A stretch of DNA of 64,000 bases from Gari tellinella. Its lineage: Eukaryota > Mollusca > Bivalvia > Cardiida > Psammobiidae. The stretch spans positions 47,614,216-47,678,215 of the forward strand of contig OV277868.1 of the NCBI GenBank assembly GCA_922989275.2. Reading direction: 5' to 3'. The translations under genes and the position numbers were made by a program. The notes below the pieces were generated by a model. It was not told the origin of the DNA. It saw nothing but the letters and a program-made list of their open reading frames with translations, and did no database searches. Positions 1-10,962 of this stretch are shown one piece after another. Numbering within the stretch: the first letter of the stretch is position 1; the number at the start of each line of letters is the position of its first letter.

Positions 1-53
1 GTGTCACTACTCATTAGAATCGTCTCTTTGAGACGATTCTAATGGGTAGTAAC
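1..53. repeat. Long perfect-like hairpin at window start
   Basis: The two halves are reverse complements with about two mismatches around a short CTTTG loop; the stem runs from GTGTCACTACTC to GGGTAGTAACAC. It may be the apical hairpin of a MITE cut by the window edge, or a stand-alone foldback. No other copy was noticed in this window. Confidence 0.75.
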
Positions 54-711
54 ACCATAGTATGAGTGAGAAATGTGTGGATAAGTTCAGTTTACCCCCT
101 CTTATCTGGAACCCTGTATTAGGTTATGAACCGCAAGCATAGTTGCTGCAATATGATGTTATATCATAACTGTGATGTTAACCTCATTGATCCTCAACTG
201 ATAAGTCAGTATGTTTATCTGGTGTCATTAAAACTCCCCATGGGGTAATTGCGGTACTGACTATGTGCAATTTCATCTCTAGTCTAAGAGCAAGTTCTTT
301 ATTTAATTCAACTGAACACTGCTATATCTACGACTAATACTATCTCTCATTTATTACGTATGTTAACTACAGATCGCAGCGTAATGAAAAGTTATTGAAG
401 TAACACGGGAGTCACTTGCCTTACTTACATTCTGTTTTCAGAAGTCATCTGTCTGAATTATCAAAGCCAAGCCCTCTATTGAATAGTCGTTGTAACGGGT
501 GTGTTTTCTGCATGTCGTATAAGGCGATTGTATTGTCCTCTTTTAGATACGTGTATAAAACTTTAAAAAGGAAAGCAATTATAGCATGTTAATTAATGAT
601 ACATTCAGTTTATCGATACAACAACATACGATGTACATGCCAACTTAAATAGTTATCAAATTAATAAGGCATACCAACGTAATACTGTGACTTAATGAAC
701 ATTTCCGTTCC
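54..711. other. Spacer, no feature seen
   Basis: AT-rich unique-looking sequence with no open frame of note, no simple repeat and no recognisable element end. Confidence 0.5.
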
Positions 712-860
712 AATAGGCTGTTTCTAGACTTGAAGACTGCTGACCACTTAAACGTAAGACAGAGTGCACCGTAAGGCGCAATTCGCTTTACTTTCAATCT
801 GCGTTAGATACCAATCTTAGTGGAATATTCATGACTTTATAAAACGAATTGTTTTCTGGA
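712..860 (+). repeat. Decayed P3 MITE copy
   Basis: It contains GGCTGTTTCTAGA, then an imperfect hairpin around GTGCACCGTAAGGCGCAA and the arm CTTTACTTTCAATCTGC. The order matches the better P3 copies at 16.75 and 28.18 kb. The TTAA ends are not recognisable. Confidence 0.4.
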
Positions 861-968
861 TTGGGAAAATAATTAAATGCGTACAAGGCGTATAAAAGTA
901 GTAATGAGTGTAAACCGGGTCCAATGTTATACAGCGTTTGAGCTGACCCCGAGTGTGGAGTGTGTTCT

Positions 969-1026
969 CAAGCATTTGATTGGTCAGATTTGAGCCTAGG
1001 CGCAAATATGACCAATCAAATGCTTG
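969..1026. repeat. 18-bp inverted repeat with short loop
   Basis: CAAGCATTTGATTGGTCA at 969-986 is exactly reverse-complemented at 1009-1026, with a 22-bp spacer. Consistent with a small foldback element or a recent inverted duplication. Confidence 0.75.
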
Positions 1027-1836
1027 ATAACGACTTTAGACTCAACTGATAAGTTTTATAACCTTGGACTCAGATGCATGCCTTGATAGTATGTACACGT
1101 AATTTTTATTGATGCACATATCGAATTCTTTTTAATATAAAAACATGAGATCTCCTTTTTCATCGAGGATGTAGGCTGCAAGCGAGTAATTTATAGTGGC
1201 AAAATAATTCAATTGTCGAATAAATTAATTAGTTGACTAGTGACATGTAGTTTGAATATATATAAGTTTTCTGAATATTCATAAATGTATTGTATTTGAC
1301 CCAATGAAAACTGCCTGGTATTTCTTTCTGCACTCGGATATTGCCAATTACAGGAGGTCTTATTGGACTCCCATCTGTTTTAAATCGATCGTCAATTTAA
1401 CGTCCCGAGGAAGGCTGATACATCTCCATAGATCGGAAGTGGTTTTTAAAACATGTTTCTCAGTCCAAACGATTTTGTTTGATTCTAATGCCTTCACTGC
1501 CGTGTAGGTATCTCGTTTAAACAAATGCCGTATACATTCATATATCAAATTGTTATTGCGGCATCTGATCTAGAACATAATTGTTTGCCTGTGACATTTA
1601 TACTCGGGATAAGAGAGTGAAGTGGTTACTTGTAATTTAAAAAGACATAGGTGCTGCACCTGACAGTGTAATACAAACCTTTAATCATTTGATACAAAAG
1701 GTAATATATATATACAATCATTGTTGTTATCCACGCATCAGCATTATCTAGCTGATACAAAATTTAATTCGTACAGAATACGTCACGTGTTTCACGTAAG
1801 TTTGCGACAATGCTTCTCTGATTGCATTCGCTACTT
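1027..1836. other. Spacer, no feature seen
   Basis: AT-rich sequence. Two opposed short open frames near 1304-1548 overlap and have no recognisable domain or codon signal, so they are not called. Confidence 0.5.
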
Positions 1837-2063
1837 TAACGGTTACTTCATAGCCTGTTTCTAGTACAAAAGATAAATGATCGCTTAACACAGGTTGAAA
1901 GTAAGGCAAAATGGACCTTAAGGTGCATTCTGCTTTACGTTCAGCATATAGTAAGCTCCCATCTACTAGAATGTAAAAAATGAGACATATTCATGACTGA
2001 ATAAACTAGAAGTATATTTCTCAGTGATGGAATGCATTGTGTGTCTATAGGGTAATGGGTTAA
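1837..2063 (+). mobile_element. P3-family TTAA MITE
   Basis: It begins TTAACGGTTACTTCATAG and ends GGGTAATGGGTTAA, a slightly eroded TTAA-flanked element. The centre is a hairpin with loop region GACCTTAAGGTGC and arms GAAAGTAAGGCA / GCTTTACGTTC. Same order as the copies at 16.75 and 28.18 kb. No coding capacity, so it would depend on a transposase supplied elsewhere. Confidence 0.65.
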
Positions 2064-2080
2064 CTTATACTCATTTCAAA

Positions 2081-2298
2081 TTAACCCTTTCACTCTCAAT
2101 GAAGCTTAAAAGCGCGTTTGCAAAGAGTTTGACTCCTGATCAGACGCCGCGTCACGCGGCGTCTGATCAGGATCCAAACTATTTGACACTCGTATAGATA
2201 TGTTTTAAGACCTTGCAAACAACAAAATTGAAGCAGACGACAATGAGACGGTGAAGGGGTAAACAAACTCACGGAAAGGTTGGAAGTGAAAGGGTTAA
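2081..2298 (+). mobile_element. P1-family TTAA MITE with 65-bp palindrome
   Basis: Ends TTAACCCTTTCACTCTCAAT and GTGAAAGGGTTAA. The 65-bp palindrome (2121-2185, centre GCGTCACGC) lies near the left end; the right part carries GAAGCAGACGACAATGA and GGTGAAGGGGTAA, as in other P1 copies. TTAA flanks with CCCTTT/AAAGGG tips resemble piggyBac-type ends (family knowledge). No open frame. Confidence 0.8.
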
Positions 2299-2494
2299 TG
2301 TCATGTTTCTCTTCTGTATGCACTAAGCTACATCTTTTTGTATTTTCAGTTCCAGTAGAAGACCTGCTGACTTGACCCTGCTTTCGCGAATCAATTTGCA
2401 GGAACATGGAAAGTGATCTGTTTTTGATGTCGCTTTAAGAACCAACATCCACCCAAGGGATACACGCGGAAATTGGATACTTGGCCTTTTTGTT

Positions 2495-2680
2495 TTAACC
2501 CATTCACTGCCATGACGTTATCTGCCTTAAACAAGTGTCGTCTGCTTTTATTTCTTAAATTTAAATGTTAGATAAATAGACGAAAATAACATTGTTGTGA
2601 GTGTCAAACAGCGTTACTAGGCAGGATCTAACTGTTTGCAAACAAATTAGTATACTAGTGACAAGGCAATGGTGGGTTAA
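2495..2680 (+). mobile_element. P1-like TTAA MITE with eroded palindrome
   Basis: Runs from TTAACCCATTCACTGCCATG to GGCAATGGTGGGTTAA, so the tips are inverted repeats. Subterminal AAGTGTCGTCTGCTTTTATT matches the element at 23.07 kb. The central palindrome is reduced to degenerate arms near CAAACAGCG and AACTGTTTGC. Confidence 0.7.
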
Positions 2681-3074
2681 ATATGTCTTTTGTTCAAAAT
2701 ATCCTGTTTCTCTTTTTCATTAACCTTGAATACACTGTATGAACACTAATGCAAACAGTTTTTTTTTTATATAAATGAAATACAAAGTTACTTGGTATTC
2801 TCTTTTCATCTTAACTGCTTTACATTCTGGATATTGGTATTTCTGAGGGAATGATTTGATGCAAATTGTCTGAAAATTGCTGCAGGCAAAAAGTCTTTGC
2901 ATACAATATCAGGTAAGTGTGAGCTTGGCCTTTTACACGTTACTGACGACTTATCCGGATCAATCAGTTTAATAGTCTGATGTCAGTGTCTCAAATAAAA
3001 TGCATACCAGTTGAATATATGAGCTGCTACACACGACGACATTTTCAGAAGACATTTACAGAGTCTGCTGATGT
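2681..3074. other. Spacer, no feature seen
   Basis: AT-rich sequence with a T run at about 2759-2768 and nothing else recognised. Confidence 0.45.
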
Positions 3075-3289
3075 TTAACCTTTCACTTTCAATGACGCTA
3101 TATAGCTCAGTTGCCAACAGTTTTGATCCTGAACTGTTTGCCACTTGTTTTGAAAGTACGTCAGATGTCAGTTATACAGCCTTAAATCTAACTTAAAAAC
3201 AATATTGCAGACATCAATATTGAATCAGACGACACTATAGTGATGATGGGGTAATAACCTCATATTATTTTGATTATGAAAGGGTAACC
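3075..3289 (+). mobile_element. P1-family TTAA MITE, palindrome deleted
   Basis: Left end TTAACCTTTCACTTTCAATG, right end TATGAAAGGGTAACC. It keeps the P1 backbone (CAGTTATACAGCCTTAAATC, ATTGCAGACATCAATATTGA, CAGACGAC), but the palindrome has collapsed to AACAGTTTTGATCCTGAACTGTTTG. The copy at 13.71 kb has the same collapse, so this may be a separate subfamily. Confidence 0.7.
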
Positions 3290-3871
3290 ATGATGATTGT
3301 GACGTGCTAAATGAGACTCCGTGTGTATTAGTATGTCATCATGAAAGTCTCTGAGTTTGTCCCTCAATAAGGCCGTCAATCATTTGATAAAGGAATAAAA
3401 CATGATTGTCACCGCTGGTGCAGACGATGGTGTTGTATGATAAAGGTGAAGATTAAAGACGTATGAAAGCTTTTACACTTAGTACTTGTTAAACCATTAA
3501 CCCTTATATCCGTAAGGAGTTTTACGCCTTTCACTCTCCACCGCTCTCAAGAATAATTCTACTTGGTAGTTTATTCTGCAAAAGACTATACAGTTCATGA
3601 GCATACTTTATATTTTATCCCGTCACTACAGCCTCCGGTGACATAATAAAGGGGTAGCATAATAAACTATAGGTTTATCTGTACAGTAGCAGGTTTATCT
3701 GTATAGTAGCTGTATGAATACACCGGAACTATTTTTATTTTCATTACTCAAAGCAAATAGCAAAGACGTTGATTTTAGACGCAAAAAACACCCTTAATAT
3801 GTTTGATAACGATTTAGCATCCACAAAAATAGAAAAAAAATATTAACCAAAAAAAAAAAGTTTGGATCAAG
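3290..3871. other. Spacer with one small tandem duplication
   Basis: No gene seen. AGGTTTATCTGTACAGTAGC at about 3671 is repeated directly after itself with one change. A TTAACCCTTATATCC fragment near 3498 may be a stray P-family end. Confidence 0.4.
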
Positions 3872-3938
3872 TGGGTTTTGAACGCGGATCGCCGTGATAG
3901 GAGACGTCGATGCTAACCGCTGGACCATAGGGGCACAT
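3872..3938 (-). pseudogene. tRNA-like relic (Asp/Glu-type boxes)
   Basis: On the minus strand the sequence has an A-box-like GGTCCAGCGGTTAGCATCG and a B-box-like CGCGTTCAAAACCCAC at tRNA spacing. It is followed at once by a run of about 10 T, which would stop RNA polymerase III. The anticodon and acceptor stems do not pair well, so a functional tRNA is unlikely. A degenerate tRNA or the head of a SINE are the alternatives. Confidence 0.5.
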
Positions 3939-4524
3939 ACAAAGCGACGTCGATTTAAGTTATATAAAGTTTGTAGATTGACACGTTTTTAAAAAAAAAA
4001 TCATTTAGATAGAAACTAACCAGAAAAACATTGTTTTTTAAAAACAAGTTCACAAATCAAGCTACATATCCATACATTATTTCTATTCTCATATGGACCT
4101 ACGCTTTTAGGAACCATTCTGCAATCGTCTCTGATTCTATTTTTAGCCTACTTCTACTAAAGTAAAGCCACAGGTACTTGACTTTTTCCGAGGGCACCAC
4201 AAGAGAATACCGGTGATCTACTCTATTTTAGCATCAGTTTTAGTTAATAGTTTAGACTACCTGTTAGATCCTCGTTGTATACCTTGTCTTAATATATACG
4301 GTAATAGAAGTCTAGTTTTTTATAGATCTAGATCTATATGTCAAATACCTGTGGCTAAAGCAATACATGTACTGTGTACTGTAGAGCAACAAGTTGAAGG
4401 AAACTTTAGGTAGGCTTATAAACAAAGCAGAAAGCCAGCTTTAGTAGCAAATTACAACATAATCATTGGATGGGATGTAGAGTTTGAATCTTAGCGGTCA
4501 GAAAAGAAACTGTTCCAAAACAAT
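3939..4524. other. Spacer, no feature seen
   Basis: AT-rich, with an A run near 3991-4000 and an AGATCTAGATCT patch near 4323. Nothing codes convincingly. Confidence 0.4.
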
Positions 4525-4800
4525 AAACAACCTTGACGAGTAACGCGAACACTGGTGACAATTTCCAGTCGTTATTTTTGGCAATTTTAACTTCTGAGTT
4601 GAAGCGTAAAGTATAGCCTATTTGAGTTAAAATGTATAACTTGTCAAATTTGAATCGACTCACTTTTCCAGTTTGTTGCCAGTTTGTCACTCCAAGCATT
4701 TTGTTATGGTCATTTTTTTTCTGTTGTGTAAGTATAACTAAGCGCAATTCGGCTGGGAGCGGTTATTATTTTTTTGTATGTCAGAAATTACATAAAACTT
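4525..4800 (+). repeat. Dispersed repeat, copy 1 (pair with 16015-16290)
   Basis: Segments AACACTGGTGACAATTTCC, GTTATTTTTGGCAATTTTAA, TTTGAGTTAAAATGTATAA, GCGCAATTCGGCTGGG and TTTTGTATGTCAGAAAT recur in the same order at 16.0-16.3 kb at roughly 70-75% identity by eye. Family unknown. The open frames here are not conserved between the two copies, which argues against coding. Confidence 0.6.
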
Positions 4801-5062
4801 GTCAAATTAAGAATTATTGTACATTTGAAAGGCCAGAATCAGTCAGTGACTATATACATAATACACATCACTACCAAAATCCGGCTATGGCTACACATTG
4901 TTGTGTTTTGTTTTTTCAGTTAAAAAAATCACGATATCATTTCCGGTTGTAAAGGAAACAAAAAAAAAACACGCGATTCAAAAATTGTTGAATACAACAG
5001 CTTTTGAGAAATTTGAATATTTAATTGTAACTCGGTGGCAAACAGCTTAAAGCCTGACCATA

Positions 5063-5533
5063 ATGTATAAACCGTGTATAAGCGTTCAATTTGTTGTGCG
5101 GTGCACAACGCTGTTGTGCGGTGCAGACAACGCCGAATTGTGGTATTTCCTGTTTACATTTGACCTAGTTCACACAGGTGAGTAAACAAATCGATTTGTT
5201 TCAAAGGATATGAAGAACCATTCTGCAAAAAACCTGATCGATACGAGGCACAAATGATTCCGGTGTCCTTTCGTAGTACGTTTATATGCCTATATTTTGT
5301 AAATTTGTCAAACATTAATGAAAACCAACCCGCGAAGTGAGCTCAGGGTATTTTCGGGTTGTTCAAACGCCAATTTAGGGCATAAAGCATTCCTTCAGAC
5401 TGACTTTTGTTATATAATTTGGACAATTTAGCTATAATAAAGCAATAAATGAGTTGATTTTGAGGGAAAAATGTACATTGAAAGGTTTCAAGCAAAAAAA
5501 TGAATTGAACGTTGGTGCCGGTGTAACATTAAA
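5063..5533 (+). repeat. Left inverted arm of the 3.1-kb element
   Basis: Pairs with 7795-8121 over its whole length, apart from an insertion at about 5115-5270 holding GTTGTGCGGTGC twice. Divergence between the arms looks like 10-15%, so the element is not recent. Confidence 0.7.
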
Positions 5534-6075
5534 TTTGGACCCCATTGAAAAGTTACCTCCCGGTCATTTTTTAACGTGAAAAAAGTCCTCCCGAGTCATT
5601 TTTTAACGTTGAAAAATGACCGGGAGGTCAATTCTCAACGTTGAAAAAATACCCTACTCATGAAATTATTACCCCTGAATTATCTGTTGTTAAATGACCG
5701 GGAGGTCATTTCTCAACGTTGAAAAATGACCCGTGTAAAGTTTCAACGTTGAAAGTTGACTTAACCCGTGCATAATTGTCTCAAAGACTTAATTGTGATA
5801 AACTGACTACTGGTATGAGGGGGTCATTGTTCAACGTTAAAAAATGACCCGGGGTCAATTATCAACGTTGAAAAAGACCCTACCCATGAAATTATGACCC
5901 GGGGATAATTTCTCAACGTTAAAAAACGACCTTTCCATTGAAATTATAACTCCTGAATTATCTACTTGTAAATGAAATGGGGGTCATTTCTCAACTTTGA
6001 AAAATGAGCCATTTAAAATTTCAACGACTACTGGTATCGAGTTAATTGTTCAACGTTGAAAAATGACCGGGGGTC
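5531..6075 (+). repeat. Array of TTCAACGTTGAA palindromes
   Basis: About ten degenerate units built on TCAACGTTGA flanked by AAAATGACC and GGTCATTT. Neighbouring palindrome centres lie about 31-32 bp apart in clusters (about 5573, 5605, 5637; 5715, 5745; 5833, 5864). Intervening text such as ACCCATGAAATTATGACC also repeats. Each unit is itself an inverted repeat, so the array can fold in many registers. No coding potential. Confidence 0.75.
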
Positions 6076-7794
6076 AGAAAAAACACGTTGGTGAATGCGG
6101 AGTAGACAGGGTATTCTTATTCAATGTATGTACGCTTATAACTAATGAAATCTTGCATATAGTCGGATGCCCTTGCGAACTTATTTAAATATGTCAAGAT
6201 AACCACTACTGAGAGTTAGAGCGTTAGAGTTAGAGCGTTGGCAAGGATATTACCCTTATTCGTCCGATACCTGTTGTCTTCTAATTAGGCGTCTTTGTTT
6301 GTACATGATTGTGTTTTCTTTAGAAACAAATATAAAAAAAAAATATTTTACAGATATATAAAGACCAACATGTAACATTTATACTCCTTTGTAGAAAGAA
6401 GACGTTAGAGAAAAAACGCAAAGGCTTTCAACAATACGTTTCAAAGATCAATGTTAGATGTGAAAGATTACCAGATACTGAATCAGATGCTCTAATTACC
6501 ACTAAGATACAAAACATATTGAAGGAAATTAATACCAGTTTAAACATCAATTTAACGATGTTGTTTTATCGTTATGACCCGTAAACATTGCAATTTGAAC
6601 TTTAAATAATAAATTCCCCCGGGAAATACTTAAATAAAAAAATGACCGACATGGTGTACGATATGACCTTCAATGAGCTAAATACTTTAATAATGGTTCA
6701 AACTCGTTTCCAAGAAGAAGAAGAAGAAAAAAAATATTAATAAGAAGAACATAGATATTGACACTGTTGTTTGCGTGACAGCAGTAGAGCCAATGCTCTA
6801 GTCACGACTGAGTGATATTACATAGTTTTTATCAGCATTATCGAAACTAGAAAATATTGTATTTAAACATTAACGTCAGAGCACAACTTGTATCCCCCCC
6901 CCCCTACACACACCGTAATACATTTTGGAGACAACATATTCTGTTTTGCCCCCGCCCTCTATCTATTTTCCCCACATATTTTTTTTCTTTAATGTCCATG
7001 TGCAACCGACAACAAAAATCGACATACACCTTTTTTAATCGACCTAAAACTAAGCAAATTGCTACCAACAAGGTCGTTGGCCCCTCAAAGAACCTCCGAC
7101 TTTGGACAGAAAAAAACATTGCCTACTCCCAACAATGTGACAGCTGCCAGGGTCTTGAAATAGATAGGTGATAATTAATTTATAGTACAGACTCTGCCCC
7201 AATTTTCCAAAGAAAAGGAATGAACACCACTCCATTTACCCATTGTTCGGAATATTAATATTAGTTCATAGGCGTCTGAAAAAAGGGGAGGGCAGTGGGG
7301 ACTGGCCCCCTAACCCTGAGAGGGGGGGGGGGGCGCAATATATGCTTTAGCCCCCAACATTTTTTTCAAAACTACATTAAATCAGACAAAACGTGACTGA
7401 ACATGTTTTTGTTGTAGTGAACTATTTTCGGAGAACCTCCCACATTAATTGGCTCCCGCATGATTAATTTTCTCAAAATCATATAAAGATCGACCATGTG
7501 AAAAATATTCACAGACATTGCCCCCCTACCCCCATCCCCAATAATGAAAACGTTCTGACGTTGTTGTATTGGTGCTTTCGGTCTCACTAACGTGATTAAT
7601 ATATATCAGTCCTGCTATAGTAACTGGACAAGGGCCTGCCATTCTACAGTTTGGGCATGGTCACCGCGCCTACGTTTTTGTGACTCTGATTCCAAAATTA
7701 CTATAATGAGAACATGTCTAAACAAGATTGCATGGAAATCGGACTTTAAATATTCGTTGTGTGCGTATTGGCATCGAATACGACTCACTTGTAA
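6076..7794. other. Interior of the 3.1-kb element, no gene recognised
   Basis: Contains C runs (about 6894-6904), a G run (about 7322-7333) and an AAGAAGAAGAAGAAG tract (about 6713). Opposed open frames at 6857-7171 and 6904-7119 lie over C-rich sequence and show no known domain. Confidence 0.4.
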
Positions 7795-8121
7795 CACCGC
7801 CGGCACGTGTATTTTTCAAAGCACCGCCGTCACCAACGTTCAATTCAACTTTAAGCTTAAAACATTTCAGTGTACATTTTTTGTTCCAAATCAACACATT
7901 TAATGCTTTAATAAAGCTATACTGGCTATATTATATACCAAACGTCAATCTGAAGGAGTGCTTTATGCCCTAAATTGGCATTTGAAAAACCCGAATATAC
8001 GCTGAGCTCACTTCGCGGGTTGGTTTTTATTAATGTTTGACAAATCTACAAAATATAGGCATGTAAACGTAAAAGTGCACCGCACACCAAATTGAACGCT
8101 TATACACGGTGTACCAGCCCT
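7795..8121 (-). repeat. Right inverted arm of the 3.1-kb element
   Basis: Reverse complement of 5063-5533 without that arm's insertion. It ends with GCTTATACACGGTGTAC, against the left end GTATAAACCGTGTATAAGC. Confidence 0.7.
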
Positions 8122-8296
8122 TCAAGCGATCTGCAAAGACCAAATAGTTAGCCATGAAACGGCAGTTGACAATCTAACACAGACAAAGACTAAGGAGAGA
8201 GCTCACTAAACAGTTTTCTGCGTCACTATCATCATGCACATTATATATAAAGAATGCGTGTCATCGCAGAAGGAATTCAAAATATAAATATAATAA

Positions 8297-8496
8297 AACT
8301 TCACTATTACGACCACGTAATTGCGTTTATCATTACGTATTTATGAAAGGTGATTGAATAAGGCAAGGTGACAGTAAAGATGGAAAGCTCCTTAAGGAGC
8401 TTTCCATTTTACTATCACTTTGCTTTCAGTTGTCACCTGCATTGTATACAGTCAATTAGCCTTAGTCTTAGTGGTCGTACTGTAGGCTTTACTGTA
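8297..8496. mobile_element. T4-family MITE
   Basis: Outer parts read AAAACTTCACTATTACGACC and GTGGTCGTACTGTAGGC, inverted copies of one another. The centre is a hairpin, GGAAAGCTCC-TTAA-GGAGCTTTCC, inside longer arms (AGGTGACAGTAAAGAT / ATTTTACTATCACTTTGC). Same architecture as the elements at 14.25, 51.6 and 61.68 kb. Confidence 0.65.
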
Positions 8497-8549
8497 TTGA
8501 AAAACCAATACTTGTCAGCGATAAGTGAAATGGCTGGACATTGAGTTAT

Positions 8550-8660
8550 GTTGCACCATTGCACAGTGATAATTCTTCTGCAAGGAACGCATGGTTTCAA
8601 TTACAGTAATGGAACATTGACCTATATTGAATGGAAATAGGCCTTATCAACCTCTGTCTG
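8550..8660 (+). repeat. Dispersed repeat with ACGC...TTTCAATTA...GTAATGGAA
   Basis: ATGTTGCACCATTGCACAGTG, TTCTGCAAGGAACGC, TTTCAATTACAGTAATGGAA and GACCTATATTGAATGG recur at 35.64-35.77 kb. Related shorter matches lie at 29.6 and 61.3 kb. Unknown family. Confidence 0.55.
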
Positions 8661-9019
8661 CCTAGTTAAACACGACATAAACATTAATTTGAACGCGTCC
8701 TGTAAGGGCAATGTCTGAAAAGAGTCAGGTATCGATAACTTGAGTTCGCCAAACCCTTCCACCATAGTTATATTCAGTGTTTAACGTTTTCACTGTCTAA
8801 TTTTGTCGTTTGCTTTAACCGTCTTACTGCCCAAATATCGACTATAGTCGAATTTTGACCCGTGAGCTGTGACCTTTAGGACGAGTCCGCCGGTAGAGGT
8901 AAAACGCGTTATAAACCATGAATTTGTTCAGGAGTTACCTACCTTTCATGGTATACTAAGGATATAATGCCTTTTGTATTGAAATTAAATCAATAATCGA
9001 GTTACATGTAGAGTGCAGT
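8661..9019. other. Spacer, no feature seen
   Basis: AT-rich sequence. The stretch TTTTCACTGTCTAATTTTGTCG near 8788 may be a decayed P1 end, but no partner end was found. Confidence 0.35.
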
Positions 9020-9085
9020 AGTAGGTAGCGGGTTAGGGTACTTGCAAAAGTGAAAAAGGCTGTAGGTTCGATTCCCAATAGGATT
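9020..9085 (+). pseudogene. tRNA-like relic
   Basis: A-box-like TAGGTAGCGGGTTAGGG and B-box-like TAGGTTCGATTCCCAAT lie about 30 bp apart, followed by T-rich sequence (TTTATTTCTTTT). Stem pairing is poor. A second relic in the opposite orientation lies at 9711-9785. Confidence 0.45.
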
Positions 9086-9299
9086 TATTTCTTTTCAAAT
9101 TATTATTTTTTGTTTTATTGCATTTGTTTTCAAACAATTACTTATTTGAATTGTTCAACATATAATATTATGCAAAACGTGTCATGGACAACCTAACGTT
9201 AAACTTTGTGAAATATTGAAAGTTTTTAATGTATGTAAAATGTTACCCTATGTGGCCAGTCTCTCACTTCTAGAAAACAATTGCATTAATTTATTTATC

Positions 9300-9510
9300 A
9301 CTGAAAAAGACAATGGGCAATTCCAAGTTCCAATTAATTTTAGTTAATGTATGGCAATCGAAAAATGACAAACAGTGCTGCCCTGATCAGAGTGCTGCGT
9401 AAGGAGCCCTCTGATCTGGATATTCACTGTTTTCAGGGGACAAGTAGAGTACAGACTTTCTAAATGTCGAGTATACTTGTTGTTAGGGTTCAATGTTTAA
9501 GGTAACTTAG
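9300..9510 (-). mobile_element. P4-like element with 65-bp palindrome
   Basis: The palindrome at 9369-9433 has the P4 type of arm (CAAACAGTGCTGCCCTGATC ... CTGGATATTCACTGTTTT) with the centre GCTGCGTAAGGAGC. Outer text GACAATGGGCAATTCCAAG resembles the GGAATTGTCCATT part of other P4 copies in reverse. Exact ends are uncertain. Confidence 0.5.
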
Positions 9511-9710
9511 GAATGCCTTTACGGTTACGCTTTATATAAGTTGTATGTCAATGGGCAATTCCAGTTGACAATGTGGTTATACCGAAATGTAATAAGGACT
9601 TGAATAATTTATATTATTAAAATACTGAACAATTAGTAAAGATTCCATGTGGTTATCGTCATGTGTAGTATAAAAATGCCTTTCCAAACAAAAGAAAAAA
9701 GAAATAAAAA

Positions 9711-9785
9711 GGATTCACTGGGTATCGAACTCATGACCTTACTCAGTAACACATTACTCTACTACCTCGACCACGATGACGTATA
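9711..9785 (-). pseudogene. tRNA-like relic
   Basis: On the minus strand: A-box-like CGTGGTCGAGGTAGTAGAG and B-box-like ATGAGTTCGATACCCAGTG, then T-rich TTTTTATTTCTTTTTTC. The layout (boxes plus immediate T run) matches 3872-3938 and 9020-9085. Stems are too mismatched for a working tRNA. Confidence 0.5.
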
Positions 9786-9996
9786 GGTCTCATAATTTTT
9801 TTTAAATATCAAGTTAAGGTTTGAACCCTAACTTACCCATAACATGGAATGGTTGCAACTTCTATAAATAGAAAAGCTCAGTCACGGTTCAGCGCACAAA
9901 ATTCATCTTTACCTTGGTAGCGTCGTCTGTAATATTTTCAATATTTTCAATGTCAGCTTTAGGGTTGTTTGACTGATGATATGTCGATACGAGTGC

Positions 9997-10061
9997 CAAA
10001 CAAATTGGATCCTGATCAGACGCCGCCTAACGAGGCGTCTAAACAGGATCCAAACTGTTTG
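9997..10061. repeat. 65-bp palindromic cassette, P-type arms
   Basis: Exactly 65 bp from CAAACAAATTGGATCC to GGATCCAAACTGTTTG with centre GCCTAACGAGGC. The element around it is too eroded to delimit. A short open frame runs through the palindrome and is an artefact of it. Confidence 0.7.
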
Positions 10062-10962
10062 CCTTTTGACGCCGTTATCAGTGAAAGAGATAAATGTGTA
10101 AAAGGAGCTGATTTACTTGCTGCTTGCTTTAAACACCATTTTCCTACGCCTCTTTAAAACTGTGCAAACATGCACTTTCATGAGGAATAGGTAAAAACGC
10201 AAACAGTCTATTGACTGAAGGGTTGAGTACAACCTACCCTTCTTCCGAAGCTAGAATTTAACTTTCTAACGATTTAACTATAACACATTGATATGTAGTC
10301 ATTGTAAATAATGTTTATCCAGATATATTGCCGAGACCTTAAACTTATTACGTTTTACTTGATGAGGATATTTCTGTTCTTTCAAACAATATCGTGTTTT
10401 AATGTGGTGATAATTACTGTCGTTCCTGCAATAATGTCTACTGTGAGAATTTTCGTCTGTTTTAAAATCTCCATGTTCGATGAAAGTCGTTTTGACCAAT
10501 TAATTATCGATGCAAGTATAAAACAGTTTAAATTCTGCGTTACCCGGTTTTCCTGATCCGGATCTTGGTCTAAACTGTTTGCAAATAAGGTAGTATGTAT
10601 CAGATAGATGGGGCTATTATGTTGAAAGTTAACGAACAGGATATTTTAACGGTACATATATGTCTTGTGTAATTTCCTTTCTGTTAAAATATCAGATATC
10701 TTATAAACAGATGCATGAAACTTCATCAATTCTTTTCACGGTCTAATGATATGTTTAACTCTGACAAAACGTGCCCAACTCGATATACTCGTAAATAAAT
10801 CTAGGAGTTTTAAAATACGGATTGAATTGGTTCATCTGTTACAGCCTTATGACGTGTAACACTGTCTTAAGTACATCTAACATCAATGTTTTAATCATAA
10901 AATCATGTCTGACTGTAGATTATGTAGTTAACTTTTGTATTTGCATACCACAACACGAGTAT
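10062..10962. other. Spacer with a degenerate half-palindrome
   Basis: No gene. At about 10546-10600, TTCCTGATCCGGATCTTGG and AAACTGTTTGCAAATAAGG look like one arm of the palindromic cassette with the other arm lost. Confidence 0.4.

Larger units (their letters stand above)
5063..8121. mobile_element. 3.1-kb element with long terminal inverted repeats
   Basis: The left end (5063-5533) is reverse-complemented at the right end (7795-8121): shared words include CCGTGTATAAGCGTTCAATT, TGCCTATATTTTGTA, AACCCGCGAAGTGAGCTCAG, TTAGGGCATAAAGCA and TGAATTGAACGTTGGTG. The left arm is about 140 bp longer, by an internal insertion around 5115-5270. The interior holds the TTCAACGTTGAA array (5531-6075) and G/C-run-rich sequence, but no recognisable transposase, so it looks non-autonomous or a foldback element. 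Confidence 0.75.

Noticed and set aside
3872..3938. Functional tRNA gene
   Set aside because: Boxes are present but anticodon and acceptor stems do not pair.
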